64,000 nucleotides of DNA from Chelydra serpentina (lineage: Eukaryota; Chordata; Testudines; Chelydridae), in the NCBI GenBank assembly GCA_037349315.1, contig JBAIAC010000131.1, positions 558,001-622,000 of the forward strand, given 5' to 3'. Positions 1 to 10,315 of this stretch are shown here, piece by piece. Positions within the stretch are counted from its first letter, which is position 1; every line of letters begins with the position of its first letter. The notes below the pieces were generated by a model, which searched no databases, was not told the origin of the DNA, and saw only the letters and a program-made list of their open reading frames with translations. Both the position numbers and the translations under genes were made by a program.

Positions 1-299
1 ATTTTTGATCAACACCATAAAAACTGGTCAGGGCACCCCGGTTGCTTGACGTTAGAGTTTTACATTTTGCGCTATGTCTACCCATACAGTAGGAGAAAAG
101 AAAAGAAAAATGTATTTTATTTGTTTCATGTACATGCTCAGACGAGAGCTGATCAAATAACTTGTAAAGGTTTTATTTAAAAAATGTCATGTCTTTTTTG
201 TGGGGTCATATTGCTGCAAACAGATCATTATTCAAGATATTTGCCAAATAATTATGGAGAATAGTTATCAAACGCAAGCATTTTGCTGTGAGTGTCCTG

Positions 300-1885
300 T
301 ATTGGGAACTGAAGCTAGATAAGGTTGGCTTGGATGACCATAACTCTCTAAACCGAGATTCTAGTGAAAAATCTCACAATTGCAAATTTAAAATTTGCTT
401 TCCACAAATATTCCCCAGTATTTGCTCTTTCCAATAAGATTTCTGCTAGCAAATTTGGTCACTAAAATATATTTGGAAAGAGAAGAGAAACCCCTTTTTT
501 CTTTACAATTACTAAGAAGTGAATCCAGTCTGACTTTTCTGTTCAGCAAAGGATGCCATCTGCTCTCATGTTGTATAGTTCTTCTCTAGTCTCTTTGTAG
601 AACACTTCAGGTGGCATATGTAACAGGCTCTGAATCGTCCCAGAGTATCCTGTATCTTGCCAAGAGACATCACTTTCCTATGAATAACCTCATATGATGC
701 ACTTAGAGGTTTGTTCCCAGAGTTATTACAACTCCCTCATGTCAGACACTAATTGACATAGCTGAGCATAGCGTTAGCATAAGATATTTGGGGGGGGGGG
801 GCGCGAGGTTTGGGGGGAAGGATTGGTAGCATTACCACAAACTCTTGTTTTACTCATTTACCTTTATAATCCAGTAATCCTGGGGTTGGAATTTGTTCCT
901 CACTTTAGTTCAGTCTCAGCTTTTATTTTTTCAGGCTTTGTACGACTGTTTCAGTTTCAGTTATTACAGTCTCTTGCTCTCCTATGTCTATTTTGTATGT
1001 CATAGGGAGGGCATTTTCATATATTAGCCATTCTTTGAGTTTTCAACTTCCTTCTTTGTTTTCTGAATAATTCTTCCCCCCTGCCTTGAGGACTCTTTAC
1101 ATTTGAACTTTAAACCACATATTTTTCTGCTTTCTCTGCACATTTAGGCAAAGTGGCTGGGCTTATCACTGTTTCTACATTTGCCCCAAAGCTGGACAGC
1201 TTGTAAAGTCATGGCACCTGTTTCATCACTGACAGCATTCCTTACTTCGTATTCTTTCCACCTTTGCCTTTTTATTTTCTGGGAACTTTTTCCTTACTTG
1301 TTTGACTGTAGTGTTCACAGTCCTGTTGTCTGTGCCTCTCCAGAGGGCCTTTATTTGCACTTCTGTTTGTTCTGCTCTTAGTGTATGAATATTCCTTATT
1401 CAAGTGACAGGTCTGTGTCCCCGAGTAGCTTTTCATATTCCTTTTTATTACTGCATCCCAAAATTCACTCCAATTCCAAATTCCATTCCATTCCAAATTC
1501 ACAAGACAAGTTTAAGTCTGTGACAAACTCATATTTCTCATATTCTCCAGATCTTATCTAGATTTCTTTAATAATTTTGTTTCTTGGGGACAAAATGATC
1601 CTCATGCACTTTTCATTCTCGAAAGCTTTCTTCCTCATCATCATTCTCAGTATGAACTACATTGTCTAGACCCAGTGCTCTGCACCTGCTGACATCAAAA
1701 ACACAGCTGGGGTTTTTATGTGTGCTCATCTTCCATTGTTACTAAACGCCATTGCTTTCATGCACATTTCAAATTGCTGTTTGAACTTTATCCAGGTCTC
1801 ATCAACATTTCCTGTCATTTTCAAGGCTGGTATGGGATAGCTATTGTTTTGCTGGAATTTGTTAATGGCTGCCATCAAGTGAGTC
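300..1885 (-). pseudogene. Ty3/gypsy retrotransposon gag-pol fossil
   Basis: Read on the minus strand, frames with many stops and shifts resemble a Ty3/gypsy polyprotein in the correct order. Near 1,880-1,720 there is a gag-like stretch containing LKMTGNVDETWIKFKQQFE. Around 1,500-1,270 come a CEFGM motif and a KLLGDTDLSLE motif, which match the end of the gag domain. Near 1,190-1,140 there is a broken CCHC knuckle ending HFA-stop-MC. Near 590-490 a pol-like stretch reads KETREELYNMRADGIL followed by SDWIHFLVIVKKK, which resembles the segment just before the reverse transcriptase palm. Frameshifts and stops throughout show that it cannot make protein. No flanking LTR was recognised, and the pol part becomes unreadable towards the left edge. 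The family call is moderately sure; the limits are approximate. Confidence 0.6.
785..801. repeat. poly-G run
   Basis: A G-rich homopolymer tract lies inside the gypsy-like fossil. It is a simple repeat with no evident role. Confidence 0.6.
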
Positions 1886-2612
1886 TTTGATTCAAAAGCA
1901 ATCAAAGACCTGGTTAATAAGCCAATGGGTATATTAAGCGCCTTGCATTCAGGCTAAAAGGAGGGAACCACTAATCCCATATATGTGCTGAGATAGCTGG
2001 AAAAAAATAGACGTCACTGCTACCCGGACAACGAGCCATATGGCAAAGCCAGCTCCAAAAACTAACCCAGGTCATTAGGTATTTCCCTGGGAGTGTTTGC
2101 AAACATAGGGGCCAGGTTAGGATATTGGTTGCAGGTGTGTATATGTTAGGAGCAGAAAACCAGGAGATAGCCAGTAGAAAGCAGAAAAAGCAGTAGCGAA
2201 CATGACCTTGAACAGAAACAGAGCAACAGAGTTTTTGGGGCAGAACTCACCAGCATGACAGGCTTGGGTATTTTAGAGGAAGGAACCTGCCTGCTTTTGT
2301 TTGTTTCTTCTGTGTTCAGGAAACAGGACTTTGTGTAGATTCTTTGTAAATAAACAGGATTGCACCAAAGAACATACCTAACTCAGATAATCAATTTCTC
2401 CTCCTCCTGTGAGGTCCCGAATGTTGGCTAGCTGCTTGGGCCAAAGGGGCAACAATACACTGCAATTGCATGGACTCTCCAGCAGTTCGTTTTTATTTAT
2501 TTTACCTTTCTCCTTCCTTCTGTCAGTATCGCTTACACTGAATATTTGCAATCTGGTTGCTCTTTTCCTGGATTCAGCAGCGCTCTCTGCCTCCAATTCA
2601 TGGCACCATGTG
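1886..2612. other. intergenic, nothing recognised
   Basis: I see no coding exon, RNA gene or clear repeat here. This could be the 5' side of the gypsy-like fossil, but no LTR border is visible. Confidence 0.4.
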
Positions 2613-3231
2613 CAGGGCCGGCGCGCCCCTAAGCGACCCTAGGCGATCGTCTACCTCCCGGCTCCACCGCTGAGCCGGGAGCTGGCGGGGGGGCGGCTGG
2701 CTGCGGCTGCCACATGCTGCCCGGCTCCGCGGCTGAGCCGGGAGCTGGGGGGGCACCTGGCCGTGCCTGCCACCCGCTGCCCGGCTCCACGGCTGAGCCG
2801 GGAGCCAGGGGGGTGGCTGGCCATAGCTGCCGCACGCTGCCCAGCTCCGCAGCTGAGCCGGGAGCTGGGGGGGCAGCTGGCTGCGGCTGCTGCATGCCGG
2901 CCAGCTCCGCGGCTGAGCAGGGAGTCGGGGGGGCGCCTGGCCACGGCTGCTGCCTGGCTCCACAGCTGAGCCGGGAGCCGGGGGGCGGGGCAGCTGGCCG
3001 TGGCTGCCAGGAGCCGGGGGGGTGCCGCGGGCGCGGGGGGGGCTGCCGGGCAGGGGGCTAAGCTGCGGGGGGGGGGAGGTTAGTGTTAGCTGGGGGGGGC
3101 ACAGGGGGTGGATTGGCTGCGGGGGGGCAGTGTTGGCTGCGGGGGAGGGGGCGGTGTTAGCTGGGGGTGGGGCGCAGGGCCCGTGCAAGGAAGTTTCGCC
3201 TAGGGCGCGAAACTTCATTGCACCAGCCCTG
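2613..3231. mobile_element. hAT-like non-autonomous element with GC-rich tandem core
   Basis: The left end begins CAGGGCCGGCGC and the right end finishes GCACCAGCCCTG, so the termini are inverted and start with CAGGG like the other hAT elements here. The interior (about 2,650-3,010) is a tandem array of roughly 60-bp units carrying CCGGCTCCGCGGCTGAGCCG-type blocks, followed by G-rich sequence to 3,180. Long open frames on both strands are compositional artefacts of this array. No 8-bp target duplication is seen: accatgtg lies on the left and ggacacac on the right. The right flank is the end of a Harbinger element, so the insertion or a later rearrangement removed one flank. Confidence 0.6.
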
Positions 3232-3319
3232 GGACACACACAATCGACTGTATAAAATCGATTTCTAAAAAATTGACTTCTATAAATTCAACCTAATTTC
3301 ATAGTGTAGACATACTCTT
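3232..3319. mobile_element. Harbinger right-end remnant
   Basis: The segment from ACACACAATCG to TAGTGTAGACATACTC matches the right terminus of the full-length Harbinger at 52,130-52,213, including the AATCGA steps and the TTCAACCTAATTTCATAGTGTAGAC end. The rest of the element is missing to the left, where the hAT-like unit abuts it. Confidence 0.65.
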
Positions 3320-3429
3320 ATACTGGAATAAGAGTATCCCCAAGGGAGTTATACCAGTATAATAACTATAGGAGTTTAAACTCAGACCTTAGTTTATACC
3401 CAGTATAAGTTTCCCATGTAGATAAGGCC

Positions 3430-3840
3430 TTAGCATACCAAAGAGACATTTAAGAGGTGACCAGATCACAGTCTACAAGTGCCTACAAAAGGGAAGAGAT
3501 TTCTGATAGTTTAGGAGTCTTTCATCTACCAGACAAGATTGCATAGGTGGAAGCTGAAGCCAGACAAATTGAGACTAGAAATAAGGGTCACGTTTTTAAC
3601 AGTGAGGGCAGTTAGCCACTGGAATAATTCATCTAGGGACATGGGGAATTCGCCATCCCTTGGATTCTTTACATCAAGTCAGTTGTGACTTTCTAAATTA
3701 CGCTCTAGCTAAACCACAAGATATGGGCTGGATGCAGGAATCCCTAGGGGAGGGTCTGAGGTCTGTGCTTTGCAGGAGGTTAAACTAGTTGATCATAAGG
3801 GTCCATTCTGTCCTCAAAATCTATGAATCTATGAATTCTA
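3430..3840 (+). mobile_element. CR1 LINE 3' fragment
   Basis: Plus-strand sequence follows the CR1 3' region: a FKRGDQITVYKCLQK-like decayed coding end, then the GATCATAAGGGTCCATTCTG block, finishing in short ATCTATGA repeats typical of CR1 ends. It is 5' truncated with no intact frame. Confidence 0.7.
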
Positions 3841-4153
3841 CAAACCCAGCAGACTGTGGAGACATCCCATGACATGGGGAAGCATACTGGTGGCTGTATT
3901 TTCTCCACCATGGCAATGAAACATACTGCAAACAACTGGCTGGAAGAAGATGCAAATAACGCCACCTGAGATGAGGCTATCTCTCCTCAGAATTCTTAAA
4001 TAAAAGCCCAGTTGAAAATCCATCAAACAAAACACTGTTTGCTGTATCTTTGTAATTCCCTCTCCTTCAGCAGGGACTGAGATTCGCAGGTTTCACTTGA
4101 GCTTACCAAAGCTTTCTGGGATTCAGATTGCATGAAATGTGCTGTGTTGTATA
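3841..4153. other. intergenic, nothing recognised
   Basis: No gene or classified repeat is seen between the CR1 end and the Tigger-like MITE. Confidence 0.4.
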
Positions 4154-4155
4154 TA

Positions 4156-4515
4156 CCATAGAACCTCAGAGTTACAGACACCTCAGGAATGGAGGTTGTT
4201 CGTAACTCCAAAATGTTCATAACTCTGAACAAAACACTATGGTGGTTCTTTCAAAAGTTTACTACTGACTGCTGGTTTAACACAGTTTTGAAACTTTACT
4301 ACACAGAAGAAAAATACTGATTTCAACCCTTTATTTTTTTTAGTGGTTTTCATTTAACACAATACTGTACTGAATTTGCTTTTTTCTTTTTCTTTCTTTC
4401 TTTTTTTCCCCCTAGTCTCTGCTGCTGCCTGATCTCATACTTCTGGTTGCAAATGAGGTGTGTGGTTGACCAGTCGGTTTGTAACTCTGGTGTTCGTAAC
4501 TCTGAGGTTCTACTG
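4156..4515. mobile_element. Tigger/mariner-like MITE
   Basis: The termini are inverted: the left starts CCATAGAACCTCAGAGTTAC and the right, reverse-complemented, starts CAGTAGAACCTCAGAGTTAC. A TA dinucleotide lies immediately outside both ends (4,154-4,155 and 4,516-4,517), as expected for a Tc1/mariner insertion. There is no coding capacity, so it is a non-autonomous derivative of about 360 bp. Confidence 0.75.
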
Positions 4516-4814
4516 TAATTGCTTTTCTGGAAATAGCCTCACTCTGTGAAGCTTTCTGATGTAACTTCCCCAGAGCAAGCGTCTATTTCCTGTATGTCTC
4601 CAGACAGCGGAGTTAGGTAAGCACTTCCTGATGGCCTGTGGTCGCTCTGCAGACACTCTGCCCCAGTTTACTTCCTTGGACTCCTCAAAAACTCCAGATC
4701 ACAATCCAAAGTTAGTTACAACACTCGCCTTTTGCAGGTCCCATTTATTCGATTCTCTGGATACACACTGGCTTACAGGCCCCCTCACCCCAGTTCAGTG
4801 TCTCTCTCTCCCTC
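4516..4814. other. intergenic, nothing recognised
   Basis: This is unassigned sequence between the Tigger-like MITE and the Harbinger derivative. The left end of that derivative may lie in it but no terminal repeat is recognisable. Confidence 0.35.
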
Positions 4815-5659
4815 AGGGACTCACCAACCCTCAAAGCGAAAAAAACTCACTCGTGATGAAATGTTCTCTGAGCTCATGCAGTCCTTCCACACTGAAAGAG
4901 CTCAGCAGAATGCGTGGAGGCAAACAGAGTCCAGGAAAGCGAGGACAGGAGGGACGAGCAAGATGATAGGTTTTGGGAGCAAGAGGAGGGGTGGCGGCAG
5001 CGTGATGAGAGGAAGCAGGATGCAATGCTGAGGCTACGGGGGGATCAAACTGATATGGTCCAGCATCTGGTGGAGTTGCAGGAAAGGCAGCTGGAGCACA
5101 AACCACCGCTACAGCCCCTGTGTAACCGCCCTCCATCCTCCTCACCCAGACGCCCAAGAACGCGCAGGTGGGGGCCTCCGGGCACCCAACAACTCCACCC
5201 CAGAGGACTGCCCAAGCAACAGAAGGCTGGCACTCAATAAGTTTTGAAGTGTAGTGTGGCCTTGTCCTTCCCTCCTCCCCTCATCCACCACCTGACCTGG
5301 TGCTTCCCTCCTCCCCCACCCCTCCCGGGCTACCTTGGCAGTTATCCCCCTATTTGTGTGATGAAGTAATAAAGAATGCATGATTTTGAAACAACAATGA
5401 TTTTATTGCCTCTGCAAGCAGTGATTGAAGGGGGGAGGGCGGTTGGCTTACAGGGAAGTAGGGTGAACTCTGTGCTTTCCTGGACTGGGATAGCTACCCA
5501 CAGTGCACCACTCCGTAAGTCGATGCTAGCCACGGTAGTGAGGATGCACTCCGCCGACTTAATGAGCTTAGTGTGGACATATGAAATCGACTGTATACAA
5601 TCAATTTCTAAAAATCGATTTCTAGAATATCGACCTAATTTCGTAGTGTAGACATACCC
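4815..5659 (+). mobile_element. Harbinger internal-deletion derivative
   Basis: Plus-strand sequence from about 4,815 is homologous to exon 2 of the Myb-like gene in the full Harbinger at 47-52 kb. It has the same DEMFSELMQS core, AQQNAWRQT, a charged region, and PPLQPLCN followed by PRRP. It then has the shared AATAAAGAATGCATGA polyadenylation tail (about 5,370) and the first part of the convergent intergenic region. At about 5,475-5,490 it jumps to GGGATAGCTACCCACA, equivalent to 52,030 in the full copy, and finishes at the right terminus TAGTGTAGACATACCC. The whole transposase gene has therefore been deleted. The left end with its terminal repeat is not recognised, so the element is also truncated on that side. 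Confidence 0.75.
4830..5239 (+). pseudogene. Harbinger Myb-like accessory protein, exon 2 remnant
   Basis: The first part (4,830-4,930, MFSELMQS and AQQNAWRQT) and the later part (from 4,914, WRQRDERKQDAMLRLRGDQT then PPLQPLCNRPPSSSP) are in different frames, so at least one frameshift separates them. In an active Harbinger this protein is the DNA-binding partner of the transposase. The N-terminal Myb/SANT exon is absent here, so this copy is non-functional. Confidence 0.7.
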
Positions 5660-5662
5660 TTA

Positions 5663-5955
5663 GGCTACGTCTACACTACCCGCCCTATTCGTTGGGTAGC
5701 TATCGATGTTCTGGGATCGATTTATCGCGTCTCATCTAGACGCGATAAATCGATCCCAGAGCTGCTCCCTGTCGACACCGGAACTCCAGCTCCGCGAGCG
5801 GAGGAAGCGCTGCCGACGGGGGAGCCTGCCTGCTGCCGTGTGGACCGGGGTAAGTACCTTTTGAAATCGATCTAAGATATTCGACTTCAGCTACGTTATT
5901 CACGTAGCTGAAGTTGCGTATCTTAGATTGATCCCCCCCCAGTGTGGACCAGCCC
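5663..5955 (+). mobile_element. Harbinger-type MITE with two hairpins (copy 1)
   Basis: The element is bounded by TTA on both sides (5,660-5,662 and 5,956-5,958). The ends are inverted: GGCTACGTCTACACTACC at left and AGTGTGGACCAGCCC at right. Inside is a 23-bp perfect hairpin (arms 5,710-5,732 and 5,738-5,760, with TTTATCGCGTCT at the apex), then GTCGACACCGG and GGGGGAGCC blocks, a GGGGTAAGTA motif, and a second hairpin of ACTTCAGCTACGT and its complement around 5,884-5,914. It codes for nothing. Confidence 0.85.
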
Positions 5956-5958
5956 TTA

Positions 5959-6715
5959 GACTGGGCAGCAACTAGATTAAGCAGTTTTTCTCACCCCACT
6001 GGATATTGCAATCCTTAATTTGCACATTTGTTCCTTAAACCTCGGCCAATCTCCTGTGTTGGAGTCTTGTCTTCTTCTCAGTGTCTTGGTTGCTTGCGGT
6101 GAAGGTAGGGGCAGGAGAAGGCCCAGTATGTGTCCGCTCTGTCTGTTTTATACTCTCAGTCCATGTGCTTGGGGAGCACAAGTCCAGGCATGTTGCGGGG
6201 GCATTGCTGAGTCTCTCCAAGCAAGGTTGAGCAATTCCCCTGGTCTGGCCTCATGCAGTTGAGTCATTGCCTTGTAGCTCCCTTGCTGTACAATGGCTGT
6301 TGATGGGCTGTTTCACACCCTGCCCGGACGTTGGTTACTTTCCTTGCTGTTGCCTTTGGGGAGCTAATATCCGGCTGATTCCCCAAACTTGCAGCATGTT
6401 TTAGTGACCACCATACTACACAATTCTCACAACTTCACATGCATTAATGATATACATATATGAACAGAGAAATAACCTTTCCCCTGATACCTTACAAGGC
6501 TTGCTTTATATATGAGATCATGATTATATGAAAATGAAGAACATGGGGGTTACAATACGCTCCCTCAAGGTACAGAAAGTCACACACCCCCAAAACCCAA
6601 TTAAGTAAAACTGATGTGAATTCATGAAATGTGTTTGTGTCACCAAATCTGCATTATTATTTTTTTTGCCCCCAAAAAGTTTCAGTCAAAAACTTTCTCC
6701 AGGCAGCAGCATCGT
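5959..6715. other. intergenic, nothing recognised
   Basis: I see no exon, RNA gene or classified repeat in this stretch. Confidence 0.4.
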
Positions 6716-7375
6716 AACACCTTTGGCAAGTCCCTTGCAAGAAGGGAAAAAGTAATGTACTATGCACATTTCTACAGGAGGTTACTTTGGGCTTGGTGTA
6801 GGATTAAGGGTTTGGAACAGCTTCCATGTGAGGAGCGACTATTCAGCTTGGAAAAGAGACAGCTAAGGGGGCATATGATAGAGGTCTATAAAATCATGAC
6901 TGGTATGGAGAAAGTGAATAGAGAAGTGTTATTTACTCCTTAACATACCTCCAGAACCAGGGGTCACCAATGAAATTAATAGGCAGCGGGTTTAAAACAA
7001 ACAAAAGGAAGTACTTCGTCACACAACGCTCAGTCAACATGTGGAACTCATTGCCAGAGGATGTTGTTAAGGCCAAAAGTATAACTGGGTTCGAAAAAGA
7101 ATTAGACATATTCATGGAGGATAGGTCCATCAGTGGCTATTAGACAAGATGGTAAGGGATGCTACCCCATGCTGTGACTGCCAGAAGCTAGGAATGGGTG
7201 ACAGGGGATGGATCACTTAATGATTTTCTGTTCTGTTCATTCCCTCTCAAGCACCTGGCATTGGCCACTGTAGTCGGTGGAACAGGATACTGAGCTAGAT
7301 GGACCAGGAAGACAGGATACTGAGCTAGATGGACCATTGGTCTGACCCAGTCTGGCTGTTCTTATGTTCTCTACT
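6716..7375 (+). mobile_element. CR1 LINE 3' fragment
   Basis: The plus strand encodes the decayed CR1 ORF2 C-terminus (GLEQLPCEERLFSLEKRQLR, then HMIEVYKIMTGMEKVN), followed by the typical 3' region with GGAACTCATTGCC and GGTCTGACCCAGT and the CTTATGTTC end. A 25-bp unit beginning ACAGGATACTGAGC is duplicated at 7,282-7,306 and 7,312-7,336. Stops separate the segments, so it is a 5'-truncated dead copy. Confidence 0.8.
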
Positions 7376-7465
7376 ACTGGGTAGGTGGGATTCACTGCAG
7401 GAGGTCAGACTAGATGATCATAAAGTTGTCTTCTGGCCTGAAAATCTGTGCTTTCTCGGAAAAAG
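7376..7465 (+). mobile_element. second short CR1 3' end
   Basis: A CAGACTAGATGATCATAAAG block directly follows the previous CR1 end and looks like the tail of another CR1 copy. Confidence 0.5.
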
Positions 7466-8827
7466 ACAAAGGGAAATGGATCTCATTAACCAGCTTCTGG
7501 TACGTAGCTTTTCCTGTTATAATGCAGAGGCAGGACAGGCCCAGATGCAATGTATAAACAAGCAAATACATTTAACAGAGGGGAACGCACTCTCAGCCAG
7601 TCCTTTCTGGGAAGCCCTTGACTTTGGACTGGAAGAGGCTATGCTGTAATTTATGTTTTGTCAGGCCCCAAAGCACTGGACCACATGGTCATTAATAAGT
7701 TACCGCCGAGCCACTTAGTAATGCTCCTTACACAGCCACAGAGGTCAAGCCAGAGCGTTGCACTTCTTCTGTAGACTGCTGGGTTGGAAGTTCCCTCCTG
7801 TTGTTCGGGGCCCAACCCTCAGAGAAGCTGGACCAGAGTAGATGGATTTTTCCATTCACTGGCAATCCCGGAGGGAAAAATTGGGGGTCAAAATTTTTAG
7901 CAAATTGAAAAAGTTTTAAAAAATTGTTTTGGGTCAAACAGAATGTCTTATTCAACCTTAAACAAAGTATTTCGTTTAGCTGTTGAGCCTTTTCCATCTT
8001 TTTTTGAATAGTTCTTTAATAAAATGGAAGGAAATTTCAAACTAAAACCTTATGTTGAACAAGGAAAAAATCAAAACATTTGGGGGGAATTCTTTGCAAA
8101 AGCTGGTTAGGGCTGAAAGAATTGAGTGACACTGACATGCGTTCGCTAAAAATGTTGGTGTCATCAAATGTGCATTTTTCACTGAAAAACATTTCAGCTG
8201 GAAAACTTTCACTCGGCTCTAGCCCAGAGCCTATTTGGCCTGTGCCGGGGGAAGATCTGGGCAAGTGTATTTCATCTCCACAGAATAGAGGATAAGCAAA
8301 ACAACACTGCCAGAGCCATGAGGGGCTAGGGGATCCAGATGTGGATATGGACTTGGGCATCAGTTTATTACTAGAATTATTTATACTTCAATGAGGGCTG
8401 GTCAATTCTATCATTGCAAAAGCTCCAGTAAATTTCATTCACTCTTTCCCCCCATCCTCTAGTGTCAGTCTGTATCAATATATAACAGTGCATTCCATAT
8501 ATGTAAATAATGACCCCACCATGAGCCAGGGATTGAACCAGGGTCAAAGGCATAAGCTTCTGCCACTGGAACCAAAGGAGCAACTCCATCAGCTGGCACT
8601 AGTAGTAAGCTTTTATCTTCTGTGTAGATTAGCTACTAGAAGGGGGCACAACTCACTCAGCCAGTGTGTTTTACACAGAAACAGGTGCCCATTTGCAAGG
8701 ATGGAAAAAATGTGTGTCTTCAACAGATGATTAATAAACCTAACTTTCAGGGTCCGATTGCTGCTGGAGCTCTCACTGGGATGGGACTGCTTGGCTCTGC
8801 CCCCTACAGGTGCCTTAAAGGCACAAT
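7466..8827. other. intergenic, downstream of the cytokine pseudogene
   Basis: No gene is recognised. A short region at about 8,515-8,600 reads like a worn tRNA-derived SINE (GAGCCAGGGATTGAACCAGG), but it is too weak to classify. The 3' end of the cytokine pseudogene transcript would fall here; no convincing polyadenylation signal was fixed. Confidence 0.35.
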
Positions 8828-9043
8828 CTAGCTCAAAATCTTTTGAAAGTAAAAGTCAGTGATCTCTGACTCCCCTGTGTGGCTGGTGATGCCGAGGGGC
8901 TCGTCACTCTTCTGGGAGGTGCAGTGGAACCACCCCAGGTAGGTGGCTGACTCGAAGTGGTGGGTGCTGCCTGTGAAAGTGTTGTTGAACGTGAAGTGCT
9001 TCGATTCCTCGGGGTGTTTATACAGGTCCATGATGAGCCTGTC
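8828..9043 (-). pseudogene. cytokine paralogue exon 6
   Basis: The acceptor is CCCGAG|GAC. The exon encodes 71 residues from DRLIMDLYK to QKILS and a stop. It has the same phase-0 start as its counterpart at 25,957. The P-to-L and L-to-H changes in the IL-1 signature lie here. Confidence 0.85.
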
Positions 9044-9435
9044 CTCGGGAAGCAGAGAAGAAGACACTGTCATAGGGGAGATATGAACATTCTTCCCTCT
9101 GCTTTGATCCTGCAGACAGTAGCTTAGGGGGGTCCTGTGTGGCACCGCGGGGCAGCAAGGCTGGGAGGCAGAGAGCCCAAGAGAACCCCAGGGTCCTTCT
9201 GGAACCAGCAGCCTCAATAGCAAATCCCCTTTAGATTAATCGCAGCCAAGTCCTGACTCTTCTCTGAAACGGGACCCAGCCTACCTCCATCTAGAACCCA
9301 GAGAGATGTGTGTTCAGGGCAGAGTTTTGCTTTGGAACTTTACAAAACAGTTTTGAATTAACATTGCAAAAAACCACCTATCTGCGGGATGAGATAAGAG
9401 GGAGTTGCTAAAACTCTGGTCTCAGGAGCACTCAT

Positions 9436-9560
9436 CTCCAGGTACAGCACAGGCTGGGCCACTGAACTGCAGGATAGACAGCACTTCCTGTCACCGACAC
9501 CCATGATGATGGGATATTTGCTGCGATCCAAGAACTGAATAGGCACCACATTGACCCTCT
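9436..9560 (-). pseudogene. cytokine paralogue exon 5, donor GT changed to AT
   Basis: The acceptor CTCCAG|AGAGGG is good. The length of 125 bp equals the intact counterpart. The last codons are CTG TAC CTG GAG, then ATGAGTG in place of GTGAGTG, so the U2 donor is lost. The sequence does not look like a U12 AT-AC donor. Confidence 0.85.
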
Positions 9561-9599
9561 CTGGAGAATGAAAACAGGACAGGGAAGCGAGGGCAACAC

Positions 9600-9680
9600 A
9601 GATGACAATGTGCAGGGGTCAGACTAGATGATCGTGATGGTCCCATCTGGCCTTACTGTCGATGAATCTGTGAGACAAAC
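9600..9680 (+). mobile_element. CR1 3' end in intron 4 or 5 flank
   Basis: GGGGTCAGACTAGATGATCG followed by GATGGTCCCATCTGGCC is the standard CR1 3' terminal block, lying just upstream of exon 5 of the cytokine paralogue. Confidence 0.6.
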
Positions 9681-10315
9681 TGTTCCCTTTCTGCCCAGAT
9701 TTGTGAAGCCACATGACTGTGAGGACAATATTTATAGCAGGAGTGGTAGGATTATCCTTTCTCTGTTTGCACAGCTCCCGGCACTGTGGGACCCCAGTCC
9801 TGGGGCTGCCATATTTTATATATTTACTGCTGCTACTCATGACTCTTGTACGTCAGTTGCCTATCACTTCCCACTATAAATATTTTTCCGACTATTTTTT
9901 ATAATAGCTCTAGTACCTCTATGGTCTGCAGCAGGACTCTGAAATCAGGCCGAGGGGTAGCCCCTGGCTCTGGGAGGTGTCTTTTCATGCCCTCGTGAGA
10001 GTCTGTTCAGATTTGGCTGAGTCATAAGGCATCAGTCACCATTTGAAAGCATTGCTGAGCTCATTAGAACTTGCTAGGGGCTAAAATTGCCCAACGTTCC
10101 ATTTGCACCGAGCATGCCCCCTCTGAATGGGACACAGACAAAACAGATGGTCACGCACCTGCTCCAACAAGGTAACCCTTAGCCTAGAAGAACATGCACA
10201 AGGTTGGGAATCAGGAGAATCTGAGTTCTATAACTTTTCTACTAATTGGTGTTAATAATTCTCTGCCCTTCACCACCTGTATTACTGAGTAAGGCCTCAG
10301 ACTAAGAGGCTACAG
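9681..10315. other. intron of the cytokine paralogue, nothing recognised
   Basis: No classified repeat or exon is seen between the CR1 end and the hAT element. Confidence 0.4.

Noticed and set aside
2598..3239. 213-codon minus-strand open frame and overlapping frames on both strands
   Set aside because: All lie in a GC-rich tandem array inside a hAT-like element; openness on both strands at once and Pro/Ser/Gly/Arg-only composition show it is not a gene.
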